DNA of 64,000 nt from NCBI GenBank assembly GCA_947466075.1, contig CANIBP010000017.1, forward strand, positions 1-64,000, in the 5' to 3' direction. The stretch is from Verrucomicrobiaceae bacterium. Lineage in GTDB: Bacteria; Verrucomicrobiota; Verrucomicrobiia; Verrucomicrobiales; Verrucomicrobiaceae. Under the pieces are notes generated by a model, which made no database searches, had not been told where the DNA came from, and saw only the letters and a list, made by a program, of their open reading frames with translations. The position numbers and the translations under genes are program-made. Below are positions 1-8,277 of the stretch, in pieces (position 1 is the stretch's first letter; every line of letters starts with the position of its first letter).

Positions 1-143
1 GTCAGCGCTACAAAGTGGAGAACTACTTCTGCCGCCTGAAACGCTGGGCTTCAGCGAGCACGCGCCGTGATAAACTTGCCGCACACTTCCTTTCTCTTAT
101 CCATTTCGCTTCTGTCATCGACTGGCTTCGGTATGGCTTTTGA
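1..143 (+). CDS. IS5-family transposase, C-terminal fragment
   Basis: The window opens inside a reading frame (full codons from base 3) that ends in TGA at 141-143. The 46 visible residues contain YKVENYFCRLKRW and later RRDKLAAHFLSL, typical of the C-terminal end of IS5-family DDE transposases, where the final catalytic Glu lies in the YKVEN segment. The rest of the element is outside the window. The right terminal inverted repeat should lie within a few tens of bases of the stop (the stretch after 144 begins GGGTTTTCAAATACGG), but without the other end I cannot place it. Confidence 0.75.
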   Translation, partial: QRYKVENYFCRLKRWASASTRRDKLAAHFLSLIHFASVIDWLRYGF

Positions 144-244
144 GGGTTTTCAAATACGGCCTAGGCAATGGCAAGACATGGCCTCATGGCTGCTAAACAA
201 ACAATCGCACAAACTCACAAACGAATAATATCGTTGAAAAAACC

Positions 245-273
245 TTGATCTGTTGCTGTGCAATATTTAAGAT
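245..273 (+). promoter_or_regulatory. candidate sigma-70 promoter
   Basis: In the AT-rich gap between the transposase and the PF-rich gene, TTGATC (245-250) and TAAGAT (268-273) are separated by 17 bases. It would drive the PF-rich/MglA/roadblock genes. Prediction by eye only. Nothing else is evident in 144-365. Confidence 0.35.
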
Positions 274-365
274 GGGTTAACACGCAGGTTGAGATGCTTG
301 TTTATAAAAACTAGGACTTCCAGACAGTCTTGCTATTTTACCGATTTGTACCGTTTGATGATCCG

Positions 366-1352
366 ATGAGTTTTTCGTTCCGAAGTTTGTTCCAGCGTGA
401 TGCCGGTTCTAGCGAACCCGGTCAGGGTGCCTCTCAACACTTCACGAGACCTCATCAAAGCATGGCTGGTGCGACTTCACCCAGTCATCCACACATGCAA
501 GCTTCTACATCTATGCAGCCTTCCCCAGGTGCATCGCCGTTTCAGATTGGCGGCAGTCCGCTGTTTAAAACCGCAGGCAGTGAAAACATCGCGGCGCCTC
601 CGATCAATTCGACCATGGGAATGTCGCCGTTCAGCATCGCGGGTGCGACTCCCACGAATGCGCCGCTTACGGTGGGGGATGTGATCAACCAGCTGCCGCC
701 TGAAGTCGTGCGTGCCGGTGCCTTGCCGTTGGAACAACCGTTGTCCTTGCCGACGTCTTTGCTGGAGAATGCGTTGCGTAGCGGGCAAGCAGCGCTCCCG
801 GTGTTTGAACTCTATCGTGTCTGTCCGGCGCTCTTCCAAGTTCCGATTTCCCCCCAAGATCCACGCCTCGTTCCATTGCCTGCGTCAAAGCTTCCCGGAC
901 TGATTGCACAGGCAAGAGAAGGGCAGGGTGGGGTAAGCGCACCGGCGGCAGCTGTTCCCTCTGCTCCATCGCCCTTTTCCTTCGGCCAACCTACGCCCTC
1001 AACCGCAGCCTCACCGTTTCAAATGATCACCCTTTGGCATGGCACAGCAGGCGGCATCACCTTTTGCTGCTGCCCCTGCGTAACCACAGGCATCCATCAG
1101 CGGCTTATTCACGCCCAAACCTCAGGAGAGCAATGCAGTTCCGGTTGCTATGCCCGCGGCCGCACCAGCAATGCCGTTCGGATCGCCTTTCGCTGCTGCA
1201 ATGAAAGAAGCATCACCACAGGCCGAGTCGGCGATCGCTTACACACCGCCGCCGCAGCAATCATTCGCTCCTGCAGCGCCGGCATCGGTTACTTCAGCTT
1301 CAGGTATTGCCAAATTGGGATTCGCCGCCGTGCTGAACGGTTACAGCGTTGA
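366..1352 (+). pseudogene. PF-rich roadblock protein, 5' part broken by a frameshift
   Basis: From ATG 366 (MSFSFRSLFQRDAG) the frame encodes a low-complexity chain with repeated SPFxIGG/SPFSxxG motifs and a folded segment near residues 100-180 (LTVGDVINQLPPEV to LPASKLPGLI). Family-like sequence stops near base 1020. The same style (SPFGMAQQAASPF) resumes in the next frame over, passes a TAA at 1081-1083, and joins the frame of the downstream gene. The residues read after about 1020 in this frame are Cys/Arg-rich and look out of frame. So this appears to be the 5' half of the gene at 1150-2952, split by one indel and one nonsense codon. A sequencing error is the alternative. Confidence 0.6.
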
Positions 1353-2952
1353 AGAACTTGGCTTCAATTCCGCCACAATTCCCGCATGGATCACAACCGG
1401 AGTTGCCGCCAACACTTTGCAGGAACAGATTTCCTCTGGAATGGTAGTCGTTGAACTTGGTAGTCTTATCGACGGCATTTCCGATCTAGGCTTCCGTAAT
1501 ACGCTGGCGACCGCAAAGCGTGATTTCCGCGTCAAACTGCCGCAGAATGAAGTGTTCCATGCGCTCACCAGCCTGTCGTCTGCACCCGCAGCAGCACCGT
1601 CTTTCTTTGGCGGTCAGTCTGCACCAGAGGCGCGTCCTGCCGCAACAGCAAACGCCCCATTTACCATACAGCCCGGTGCACCTGCTGGGCAGATTGGTCG
1701 TGCGGAAACATCGCCTCCAGCCTCCCAGGTAGCACCCACGATGCCATCCTTTGCACCCCAGGCCGCACCTCCAAACCCGCTATCGGTCTTTGCTTCGCAA
1801 ACGTTTGCTGAAACGCCGGCGAATGCAGTTTCTCCTCTCACCCCAAAATTCGGTGCTGAGTTGAATCCCTTCGCGCAACCTCAGCCGATAGCGATACCGG
1901 GGTCAGCTTCCGCATTGGGTTTCGCCCCGCAGTCGGGCGTAGCGACACCATTTAGTTTTAATCCGCCACCACCCGAACCAGCCTCGGCTCCGCCGCCGCA
2001 GAAAACTCCGGTTTTTCAGCCGTTGTTTCCCACCGCATCGCAGGTGGCTGCTTCCACTCCTTTACAGCCGCTCGCAGGAGCATTTCAGCCTTTCGGTGCT
2101 CAGCCATCTACGCAAACATCCCCACTGACTCCTAGTGCGAAGCCATTCGACCCCTTTGCTGCTTCATCGACCGGATCGCTGGCAGCCAAAGCTCCGCCTG
2201 AATCCGGCTTTAACAGTGCGCAGTTGCTGGGGCAGGCTGCCGCTCCTTCCTTTTTTGCGCCGGCACCCGAAGTTAATCCTGCCCACAATCCATTTGCGGC
2301 ACCAGCCGTCGAATCATTCAAGCCGACGCCCTCTTTCGCTCCGGCTTTGGATGAAATACCTGCCATCTCTCAGCCACCAGCACCAGCATCGCGTGGTTTC
2401 TTCAGCACACCGCCAGCCAGCAATGCGGGGCACATGGCAGAACAAGCAGTTGAGCCACGGCCTGAACCCAAAGCTATCGCAATGCCTGCAACTCCTACGG
2501 CTCCAGCTAAAATGACGGCGGTGAAGCATTCCTTCCTCGGGCTCGCACCTCTCGATACGCAGACCGATCAACTCCTTCTGCGCGCTCTGCTTGGCACCGA
2601 GGAAAAACTCGCCGCGCCGCGTGTCGTCGAACTCCTTGCCGCGCAGACCGGTCTCAGCGCCTGCGTCTGTTTGCATGGTTCGCATGTGCTTAGTCATGCC
2701 GACTCATCCAAGCCCGATGCCGTCGAGTTCCAGCGACAGGCACCCGACATCGCTCGTCAGTTGCGCGGGCTTGCTCCTCTCATCGGCATCGATGGCGCTG
2801 AAACTTTCACGCTTAACGCTGGTGGCCGTCTGCTCACCTTCTGCTTTCCTGGGGACACCATCATCGGCGTGTTGCACGATGACGAGCCTTCTACCGGCCT
2901 GCGTGACAAAATCACCCTCATCGGGCGCGAACTCGCCCGCATGCTCGGCTGA
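1150..2952 (+). CDS. PF/FG-rich disordered protein with C-terminal roadblock-like domain
   Basis: The 600-residue product starts at an internal ATG. Near residues 55-140 there is a folded segment (KLGFAAVLNGYSVEEL to LPQNEVFHAL) resembling the one in the upstream fragment, so the intact protein carries two copies of a domain I do not recognise. Residues about 150-450 are rich in Pro, Ala, Gln and Phe with many NPF, TPF, PFG and LGF motifs and are probably disordered. The last 140 or so residues (LGLAPLDTQTDQLLLRALL to the end) look like a roadblock/LC7-type domain with the pattern CVCLHGSHVLSH and ending GRELARMLG. It lies 24 bases upstream of the MglA-type GTPase. Roadblock proteins commonly act as MglA GAPs, so a scaffold or regulator of that GTPase is likely, but this is inference. 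Confidence 0.65.
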   Translation: MPAAAPAMPFGSPFAAAMKEASPQAESAIAYTPPPQQSFAPAAPASVTSASGIAKLGFAAVLNGYSVEELGFNSATIPAWITTGVAANTLQEQISSGMVVVELGSLIDGISDLGFRNTLATAKRDFRVKLPQNEVFHALTSLSSAPAAAPSFFGGQSAPEARPAATANAPFTIQPGAPAGQIGRAETSPPASQVAPTMPSFAPQAAPPNPLSVFASQTFAETPANAVSPLTPKFGAELNPFAQPQPIAIPGSASALGFAPQSGVATPFSFNPPPPEPASAPPPQKTPVFQPLFPTASQVAASTPLQPLAGAFQPFGAQPSTQTSPLTPSAKPFDPFAASSTGSLAAKAPPESGFNSAQLLGQAAAPSFFAPAPEVNPAHNPFAAPAVESFKPTPSFAPALDEIPAISQPPAPASRGFFSTPPASNAGHMAEQAVEPRPEPKAIAMPATPTAPAKMTAVKHSFLGLAPLDTQTDQLLLRALLGTEEKLAAPRVVELLAAQTGLSACVCLHGSHVLSHADSSKPDAVEFQRQAPDIARQLRGLAPLIGIDGAETFTLNAGGRLLTFCFPGDTIIGVLHDDEPSTGLRDKITLIGRELARMLG

Positions 2953-2976
2953 TCGCGCTGCCTACCTCCTGCCGCC

Positions 2977-3618
2977 ATGCCCAGCATCAATCACGACGAC
3001 CACACCATCAGTTTCAAGATCGTCTATTGCGGCACACCACTCAGCGGCAAGACCTCCAACCTCCAGCAGATCCACGCCAAGCTCGATCCAACGGGCTGTA
3101 GCGACCTCGTTTCGCTCTCGACAGCGCAAGATCGCACGCTGTTCTTCGATTTCCTCGCCGTCGAGGCTGATGCGCTGCCTGGATACAAAACCACCTTCCA
3201 TCTCTACACCGTCCCCGGTCAGGTCACTTACAACGCCACGCTTCAACTTGTGCTCAAACAAGCCGACGGCGTCGTCTTCGTCGCTGATTCGCAGATGGAC
3301 CGCCAGCGCGACAACTTGCAATCGCTCCAAAGCCTCGAAGCCAATCTGCGCATGAATGGTAGCTCGCTCGACCGGCTTCCCATCGTCCTGCAATACAACA
3401 AGCGCGATCTACCGAATGCCGCGCCCGTCGAGTACCTCGAATACCTTTTCAACAACCGGCCCACGCCCTTCCTCAGCTTCGAATCCGACGCCCGCACCGG
3501 CCGCAACATCCTCGCCACGCTCAACGCCATCTCGCAGGCCGTCCTCCACCAGTTTCGCCTCCGCACCTCCCCCGAGGATGCTCCCAACGAGCTTCCCACC
3601 CACGCCCTCGCCGCGTGA
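2977..3618 (+). CDS. mglA: MglA-type small Ras-like GTPase
   Basis: The 213-residue protein has a P-loop GTPLSGKT (19-26), the MglA signature DRTLFFDFL (52-60), TVPGQVTYNA in place of the usual DxxG switch II (78-87), and the base-specificity motif NKRD (141-144) within LQYNKRDLPN. In Myxococcus and relatives MglA is a cytoplasmic polarity switch whose GTP hydrolysis is stimulated by the roadblock protein MglB. Here the gene sits between two roadblock-like proteins, which supports the assignment. A C-terminal extension (SPEDAPNELPTHALAA) is not conserved. No motility gene is nearby, so the output of the switch cannot be read from context. Confidence 0.9.
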   Translation: MPSINHDDHTISFKIVYCGTPLSGKTSNLQQIHAKLDPTGCSDLVSLSTAQDRTLFFDFLAVEADALPGYKTTFHLYTVPGQVTYNATLQLVLKQADGVVFVADSQMDRQRDNLQSLQSLEANLRMNGSSLDRLPIVLQYNKRDLPNAAPVEYLEYLFNNRPTPFLSFESDARTGRNILATLNAISQAVLHQFRLRTSPEDAPNELPTHALAA

Positions 3619-3631
3619 ACTCCCTTTGAAC

Positions 3632-4036
3632 GTGGAACTCAAAGCACTCTCATCGCTTCCCGGCATTCAACAAGTCGTCTTCGCTGATGATGCGGGCCGC
3701 CTGCTCGACTGCGCAGGTGAAATGGAGCCGCCCTCTGCTGCCGTTCTTGTCCTCGCGCATGCCACCCTCGCTGCCGCGTCTGAGCTTGGTCGCCGTTCCG
3801 GTAGTGGCGACTGTCTTGAAATCATCCAGCAGCACGAAGGCGGCTGCATCTATCTCCACACCCTTCCGCAGCATCGTGTGCTGCTCGTCCATTGCCAAAA
3901 TGCCGACGCCATTCCCGCCGTGCGCAACGCCTGCCAGCATCTCTCGCCACCGCTACCGCTGGAAACATCGCGCCCTCCCGTTTCTTCCGCATCCCTCGAT
4001 CTCGCCTCCGCTCTCCACGCCGAACCGGCTTGGTAA
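3632..4036 (+). CDS. small roadblock/LC7-like protein (MglB-like)
   Basis: From GTG 3632 the product is 134 residues beginning LKALSSLPGIQQVVFADDAGRLLD, the opening strand-turn-strand of roadblock folds, followed by LVLAHATLAAASELGRR and LEIIQQHEGGCIYLHTL. The last 30 residues are Ser/Pro-rich. It begins 13 bases after the GTPase stop and is probably cotranscribed. An in-frame ATG at 3578 would overlap the GTPase by 41 bases and add a Pro-rich leader; I prefer GTG because it starts at the conserved domain. Likely role: GAP or regulator of the MglA-type GTPase. Confidence 0.65.
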   Translation: MELKALSSLPGIQQVVFADDAGRLLDCAGEMEPPSAAVLVLAHATLAAASELGRRSGSGDCLEIIQQHEGGCIYLHTLPQHRVLLVHCQNADAIPAVRNACQHLSPPLPLETSRPPVSSASLDLASALHAEPAW

Positions 4037-4145
4037 ATGATGCAGCCTTGGATCAGGTGAAACTGGGCCAAATGCATCCACAACCGAGATGACATGAAAC
4101 CCTGTGGTTCTCTGTGACCTCTGTGGTAGCTCTTCTTCCTGCTTC

Positions 4146-5096
4146 ATGTCACGCATCATCCTAGGATCTCTCGTTTTGCTCGCGTTCGCTCTCTCTGCGC
4201 ACGCCCAGCAGCGCTACGACTTCTCCGCGCCGCTCATGGCCACCACGTTTCGCATCTCATTGCATGCGGACTCCAAAGAGCAGGCCGAAGCCGCTGCCGA
4301 TGCCGCCTTCAAGCACATCGCTTATCTCAACACCGACTTCTCCGACTACGAACCCAACAGCGAGCTCATGCAGCTCTGCAAAACCGGCCCGAACAAGCCC
4401 TTCAAAGCCAGTCCCGCGCTCTTCGATCTCATCTCCCGCTCTCTCGATCTCGCGCGTCTCACCGACGGTGCCTTCGACATCACCTGCGGCAATCTCACCC
4501 AACTCTGGCGGCGCACCAAACGCGTGAAGAAACTCCCGCCAACCGACCGCCTCGCCAAAGCCCTCGCCGCCACCGACTGGCGTGCTGTCCAGCTCGACGC
4601 CAAAGCGCACACCATCACACTGCTCAAGCCTGGCATGCTGCTCGATCTCGGCGGCATCGCCAAAGGTTACGCCGCCGATGAAGGACTCCGCATCCTGCGT
4701 GAGCACGGCCTCACCCGCGCTCTCGTCATGGCCGGTGGCGACATCGCAATCGGCGATTCACCGCCCGGTGAGGACGCCTGGGAGATCAAGCTCCGCACCT
4801 TCACCAAGCCCACGCCCGACGCCGAAGAACAAATGGAAACCGTCCGCCTCAAACACTGCGGCGTCTCCACCTCCGGCGATCTGTATCAGTTCACCGAGAT
4901 CGAAGGCGTGCGCTACTCCCACATCCTCTCCCCCAAGACCGGCCTCGCCCTCACCACCCGCATCGCCTGCTCCGTCATCGCCCCCGACTGCACCACCAGC
5001 GATGCACTGGCGACGGCGATGTGTGTGTTGGGTAAAGAACGCGGAGAAAAACTCGTTTCGCAGATGATGGGCGTGACTGTCAGGTTTGCTCCCTAG
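4146..5096 (+). CDS. apbE: FAD:protein FMN transferase (ApbE)
   Basis: The product has an N-terminal signal peptide (RIILGSLVLLAFALSAHA) and matches ApbE along its length: FSAPLMATTFRISL at the start of the mature chain, DGAFDITCGNLTQLW, the FAD-binding DLGGIAKGYAAD near residue 165, ALVMAGGD, and TSDALATAMCVLG near the C-terminus. ApbE attaches FMN covalently to Thr of exported flavoproteins such as NqrB/NqrC or RnfG, outside the cytoplasmic membrane. The usual HxxDPxTG motif reads HILSPKTG here, with Ser in place of Asp. No partner flavoprotein gene is adjacent. Start ATG 4146 places the signal peptide at the N-terminus. Confidence 0.9.
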   Translation: MSRIILGSLVLLAFALSAHAQQRYDFSAPLMATTFRISLHADSKEQAEAAADAAFKHIAYLNTDFSDYEPNSELMQLCKTGPNKPFKASPALFDLISRSLDLARLTDGAFDITCGNLTQLWRRTKRVKKLPPTDRLAKALAATDWRAVQLDAKAHTITLLKPGMLLDLGGIAKGYAADEGLRILREHGLTRALVMAGGDIAIGDSPPGEDAWEIKLRTFTKPTPDAEEQMETVRLKHCGVSTSGDLYQFTEIEGVRYSHILSPKTGLALTTRIACSVIAPDCTTSDALATAMCVLGKERGEKLVSQMMGVTVRFAP

Positions 5097-5205
5097 TTTC
5101 AGGCGGAACAGGACGCGCTGATACGGTAAAAGTAGCACTCTTGAGAACGAAGCTCCGTTGGTGCTCGACAGAATTGTTTACTATTCAATAGTTGGGCGTA
5201 TCACC

Positions 5206-5973
5206 ATGTCCCTCCTGAATACAGCATTCATCGGAAGCAAGGGGGACGGCAACGCACGTCTTCCGTTCGATAAGCTTCTCATGCGTCATGATAAGCTTCG
5301 CGACGCAACAGCTCGCATCATTCACGGCGAGCACTCAGTATCTTCAGACCTGTGGCCATTCGTGGCCATTGCTTCTTTCTCATACGCCTTCAATGCTTAC
5401 AAGGCACTCGGACTTATCTTGCCGCATCTATATCACGAAAGCGGAGCAGTGCTTCTACGCCAGCTTTGGGAGGCTTCGCTTAACCTGCATTGGATTGAGC
5501 TCGCCCCCGAGCAGCGCGCTCAAGACTTCTGCAATTACACGGTAATCGAACTCCGCAAAGGCATGCAAAAGGCAGGCGAGCAAAGCTCACTCGACGGTCT
5601 CGACGCTGCCTCAGCCCGTTTCCAGTCGCGGTTTTGCTTCGAAGACAGGCAAGGCAAAGAACGCATTCATTCGAGTTTTGCTGGAGGCAGCGTCCAACAG
5701 CGAGAGGAGGAGATTGGAGAGCCTTGGAGCGCAGACTACAACTTTCTCTATCACCTCGCTTCGATGCACGCACATGGCGCCCCGGGTGCCGTTCTCCATC
5801 AGAATTTTATTCATCTGTCCACTTCGCCACAAAACAAAGAGAGAGACTCTACCGCTTTGATTGCATACCTCTCAATGAAGGTTTTGGTGGCCGACGTTCA
5901 CCTCTTAGTCCGAAACGGACTTGCGGCCAACTCGACCGCCGTGGATGAGGCATTCGAAGACGCACTCGCATGA
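5206..5973 (+). CDS. DUF5677-like protein
   Basis: The soluble alpha-helical protein is 255 residues. The central stretch AVLLRQLWEASLNLHWIEL and the later YHLASMHAHGAP resemble DUF5677 proteins, which have no known biochemical function and are often found in accessory or defence-associated regions. ATG 5206 is preferred over an upstream TTG (5158) that would add a less likely leader. Its stop overlaps an ATG at 5970 in the next gene's frame. Base composition is lower in GC than the flanking apbE and methyltransferase genes, suggesting later acquisition. Confidence 0.55.
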   Translation: MSLLNTAFIGSKGDGNARLPFDKLLMRHDKLRDATARIIHGEHSVSSDLWPFVAIASFSYAFNAYKALGLILPHLYHESGAVLLRQLWEASLNLHWIELAPEQRAQDFCNYTVIELRKGMQKAGEQSSLDGLDAASARFQSRFCFEDRQGKERIHSSFAGGSVQQREEEIGEPWSADYNFLYHLASMHAHGAPGAVLHQNFIHLSTSPQNKERDSTALIAYLSMKVLVADVHLLVRNGLAANSTAVDEAFEDALA

Positions 5974-6050
5974 CGAAACCCAATGTGCCAGGACATGTGT
6001 TGCCGCGAATCGCTCCCTGCGTCGCTAGGCTTGGGGCGTTAAGCGCGATC

Positions 6051-6662
6051 ATGTCCCGCGCCCCCTACGATGCCATTGCCGAGCACTTCCATGCGTTGCG
6101 CACGACGCTACAACCGAAGGAAGCGGAGTATCTGGCACTGCTGCTCGATCCGCTGCCTGCGGGCAGCACGATTCTCGATCTCGGCTGCGGCACGGGGCGG
6201 CCCATCGCTGAGCACATCGTGTCGCGTGGGCATCATGTGGTGGGTGTGGATGGTTCGGTGGCGTTGCTGGCCCTGGCGCGTGCACAACTGCCTGAACAGC
6301 GTTGGATTCACGCCTTGATCGAGGAGGTGGAGTTTGCGGAGAGCTTCGCCGCCGTGGTCTGCTGGGACTCGCTCTTCCATCTGCCGCGTGCCATGCATGT
6401 CCCCATCATCCGCAAGATCCACCGTTGGCTCATGCCCGGCGGTCGGCTCATGATCAGCAGCGGCGGCAATTTGGAAGGAGGGGAAGGCTTCACCGACACG
6501 ATGTTCGGCCACTCGTTCTATTACGACAGTCTGCCGCCCCAGCGCATGACCACCGTGCTGGAGGAAACCGGCTTCACCATCCTCCGCAGCGAAATGTGCA
6601 GCCTACCCGACGGCGATCACGACAAAGGCAAATGGGCCACCGTGGCGGAGAAACAGCGCTGA
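6051..6662 (+). CDS. class I SAM-dependent methyltransferase
   Basis: The protein of about 203 residues begins YDAIAEHFHALR and shows the SAM-binding motif I ILDLGCGTGRPIAEH, motif II acidic turn VVGVDGS, and post-motif region CWDSLFHLPRAMHVPIIRKIHRWLMPGGRLMIS. The family fits small-molecule methyltransferases of the UbiE/Tam type, and the substrate cannot be told. An ATG at 5970 forms an ATGA overlap with the upstream stop and would add 27 residues without homology. I prefer ATG 6051, but coupling from 5970 is possible. Confidence 0.8.
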   Translation: MSRAPYDAIAEHFHALRTTLQPKEAEYLALLLDPLPAGSTILDLGCGTGRPIAEHIVSRGHHVVGVDGSVALLALARAQLPEQRWIHALIEEVEFAESFAAVVCWDSLFHLPRAMHVPIIRKIHRWLMPGGRLMISSGGNLEGGEGFTDTMFGHSFYYDSLPPQRMTTVLEETGFTILRSEMCSLPDGDHDKGKWATVAEKQR

Positions 6663-6778
6663 CTGCTCGCCCACGAGATCGCCTGAGACCCAAGCTCCAG
6701 CGGCTGTTGTCGTGTCTTCATCCATGCGAAGCACTCCAGACCCAGCACGGTATTTCCGACAGGCGACGTAAACTCGAA

Positions 6779-7009
6779 GTGGGGTCACTTCACGGCTGCG
6801 TGGGGCCACTTCGAGTTCAAGTGGGGCCACTTTGCGGCTGCGTGGGGTCACTTCGAGTCCAAGTGGGGTCACTTTGCGGCTGCGAGGGGCCACTTCGAGT
6901 CCAAGTGGGGTCACTTTACGGCTGCGTGGGGTCACTTTGAGTTCAAGTGGGGTCACTTTGCGGCTGCGTGGGGTCACTTTGAGTCCAAGTGGGGCCACTT
7001 CGCGGCTGC
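6779..7009. repeat. 21-bp tandem repeat array, 11 alternating units
   Basis: Eleven 21-bp units run head to tail without spacers. All begin GTGGGGYCACTTY and alternate between two endings, GAGTYCAA (A) and GCGGCTGC (B), in the order BABABABABAB, so the higher-order period is 42 bp. Where an A unit meets a B unit the junction reads AAGTG-GGGT/GGCC-CACTT, a 5-bp inverted repeat. The array lies between the methyltransferase stop and a three-gene membrane operon. Open frames through it are by-products of its length being divisible by three. Function unknown. Confidence 0.9.
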
Positions 7010-7120
7010 GTGATCTGGGGGGTGTACTTATTGCTTCGACGGCGTCAATGGGCTTGCCTGCTGGCAGCCAGGGATGGTAAAACACCATCAATCCTTCCCG
7101 CCAACCCCGCATCAGCCCCC

Positions 7121-7528
7121 ATGAAAATCACACGCAGAACCGCGGCGGGCTTTGTGAATAGCGCGTATCTAGAATTCCTGCTGGCGGCGGTGGTATTGGC
7201 GGCCATCGGTGTGCTCATGGTGGGAAGCTGGCCCGTGCGATTCGGGGTGCTCACAGTGGCGGGGGCGCTCTGGTTGGTGGTCTTCATCGCCGACCGTCTG
7301 ATGCGTTTCAAACCGGGAGACCATGTGAAGGTGCAGTTCGGCCCGCATGCCGGTGCCAGCGGCAGAATCATCGGCCTGCTGCCCGGCGGCCGGGGTGTTC
7401 AGGTGGCGCTTGCCGGGGATGACAGCGAACGCATCGTCGATTTTTACGGCGGTTATCAGTTGGTCCGTCTGAAGCATCCAGAGCATCCCGCAACGATGGC
7501 TGCACACACACCACCCAACAGCCGATGA
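7121..7528 (+). CDS. membrane protein with KOW-like cytoplasmic domain
   Basis: From ATG 7121 the 135-residue protein has two hydrophobic segments (LEFLLAAVVLAAIGVLMVG and VLTVAGALWLVVFIA), then FKPGDHVKVQFGPHAGASGRI, which resembles the KOW motif of NusG-like SH3 barrels, and ends in a short polar tail. The stop overlaps the next start (ATGA at 7525-7528), so translation is probably coupled. First gene of a three-gene membrane operon directly downstream of the tandem repeat. Function unknown. Confidence 0.6.
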   Translation: MKITRRTAAGFVNSAYLEFLLAAVVLAAIGVLMVGSWPVRFGVLTVAGALWLVVFIADRLMRFKPGDHVKVQFGPHAGASGRIIGLLPGGRGVQVALAGDDSERIVDFYGGYQLVRLKHPEHPATMAAHTPPNSR

Positions 7529-7908
7529 AACCGAAGCTCCTCTGGCTGCTGCTCATTCCCTATGCCCTCTTCAGCGGCATGGGCTACGGCTTCCTCGCGC
7601 ACTACCTAGTCCGGGACAAGGAGCCGTGGTTCACCCTGCTCCTGCTCAGCGGCCTCGCCACGACGATAACGCTCATCACCTGGCTGGGCGGCATTCCTAT
7701 CGCGTTCGCTGCCTGGACCTTCGTCGGCAGCGGTGTCTTTTATCTCCTGCTGCGCCTGCTGTTTGGAAAGGGTAGTGCGATGGAGATGCTGGCTACGGCC
7801 CACATCATGGCCATCCTGGCTTTGCTCTCATGGGGGGCCTTCCATCAGTTGCGGCAAAAGGCTCCGCCAGTCTCCACGGCGCATGAACCCACTTCCCAAC
7901 GTGCATGA
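7525..7908 (+). CDS. four-helix integral membrane protein, unknown function
   Basis: The 127-residue protein has about four transmembrane segments (LLWLLLIPYALFSGMGYGF, WFTLLLLSGLATTITLITWL, IAFAAWTFVGSGVFYLLLRLL, MLATAHIMAILALLSWGAF). It starts in an ATGA overlap with the preceding gene and ends in another with the next, so the three genes are one coupled unit. I recognise no family. Confidence 0.6.
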   Translation: MKPKLLWLLLIPYALFSGMGYGFLAHYLVRDKEPWFTLLLLSGLATTITLITWLGGIPIAFAAWTFVGSGVFYLLLRLLFGKGSAMEMLATAHIMAILALLSWGAFHQLRQKAPPVSTAHEPTSQRA

Positions 7909-8231
7909 ATCCTGCATCCACACCTTCCGCGCTGCCTCCAATGCCTGCTGCTGTTGCCGTCATGAAACCACGCCGACGCATCTGGCCCTACATCGTGGGA
8001 ACCGCTGTCGTCGCGGCACTCAGCAGCGCAGGGTACTGCTACCACCTCTGGACCGCTCCCATCCCAGACACGATGAGCGACGAATCCAGCGCGATGGGAG
8101 AAATGATCGTGCGGTTCCTTATGGGCGTCGGTGTGATCGTCTGCACCGTGATGGGTGCGTTGCTGGGCTGGTGGATCGGGTGGGGTGTTCGGACATGGTC
8201 GCCTTTGTCCGGCAAGATTCTCAACACATGA
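7905..8231 (+). CDS. small two-helix membrane protein, unknown function
   Basis: The 108-residue protein has a Pro/Ala-rich N-terminus, a basic KPRRRIWP patch before a first transmembrane segment (YIVGTAVVAALSSAGYCY), a short periplasmic acidic stretch (DTMSDESSAMG) and a second segment (IVRFLMGVGVIVCTVMGALL). An alternative start is the Met at MKPRRR. Third member of the ATGA-coupled membrane operon. Confidence 0.55.
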   Translation: MNPASTPSALPPMPAAVAVMKPRRRIWPYIVGTAVVAALSSAGYCYHLWTAPIPDTMSDESSAMGEMIVRFLMGVGVIVCTVMGALLGWWIGWGVRTWSPLSGKILNT

Positions 8232-8277
8232 TTTAATGCGACCGTTTACAACAAGACATAACAGGGAACATTGAGAC

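Noticed and set aside
6779..7009. Possible CRISPR array
   Set aside because: Units are contiguous 21-mers without unique spacers, and no cas gene is present.
6603..7112. Repeat-containing proteins read from the tandem array on both strands
   Set aside because: The 21-bp period keeps every frame open; no start, signal or conserved flanking domain supports translation.
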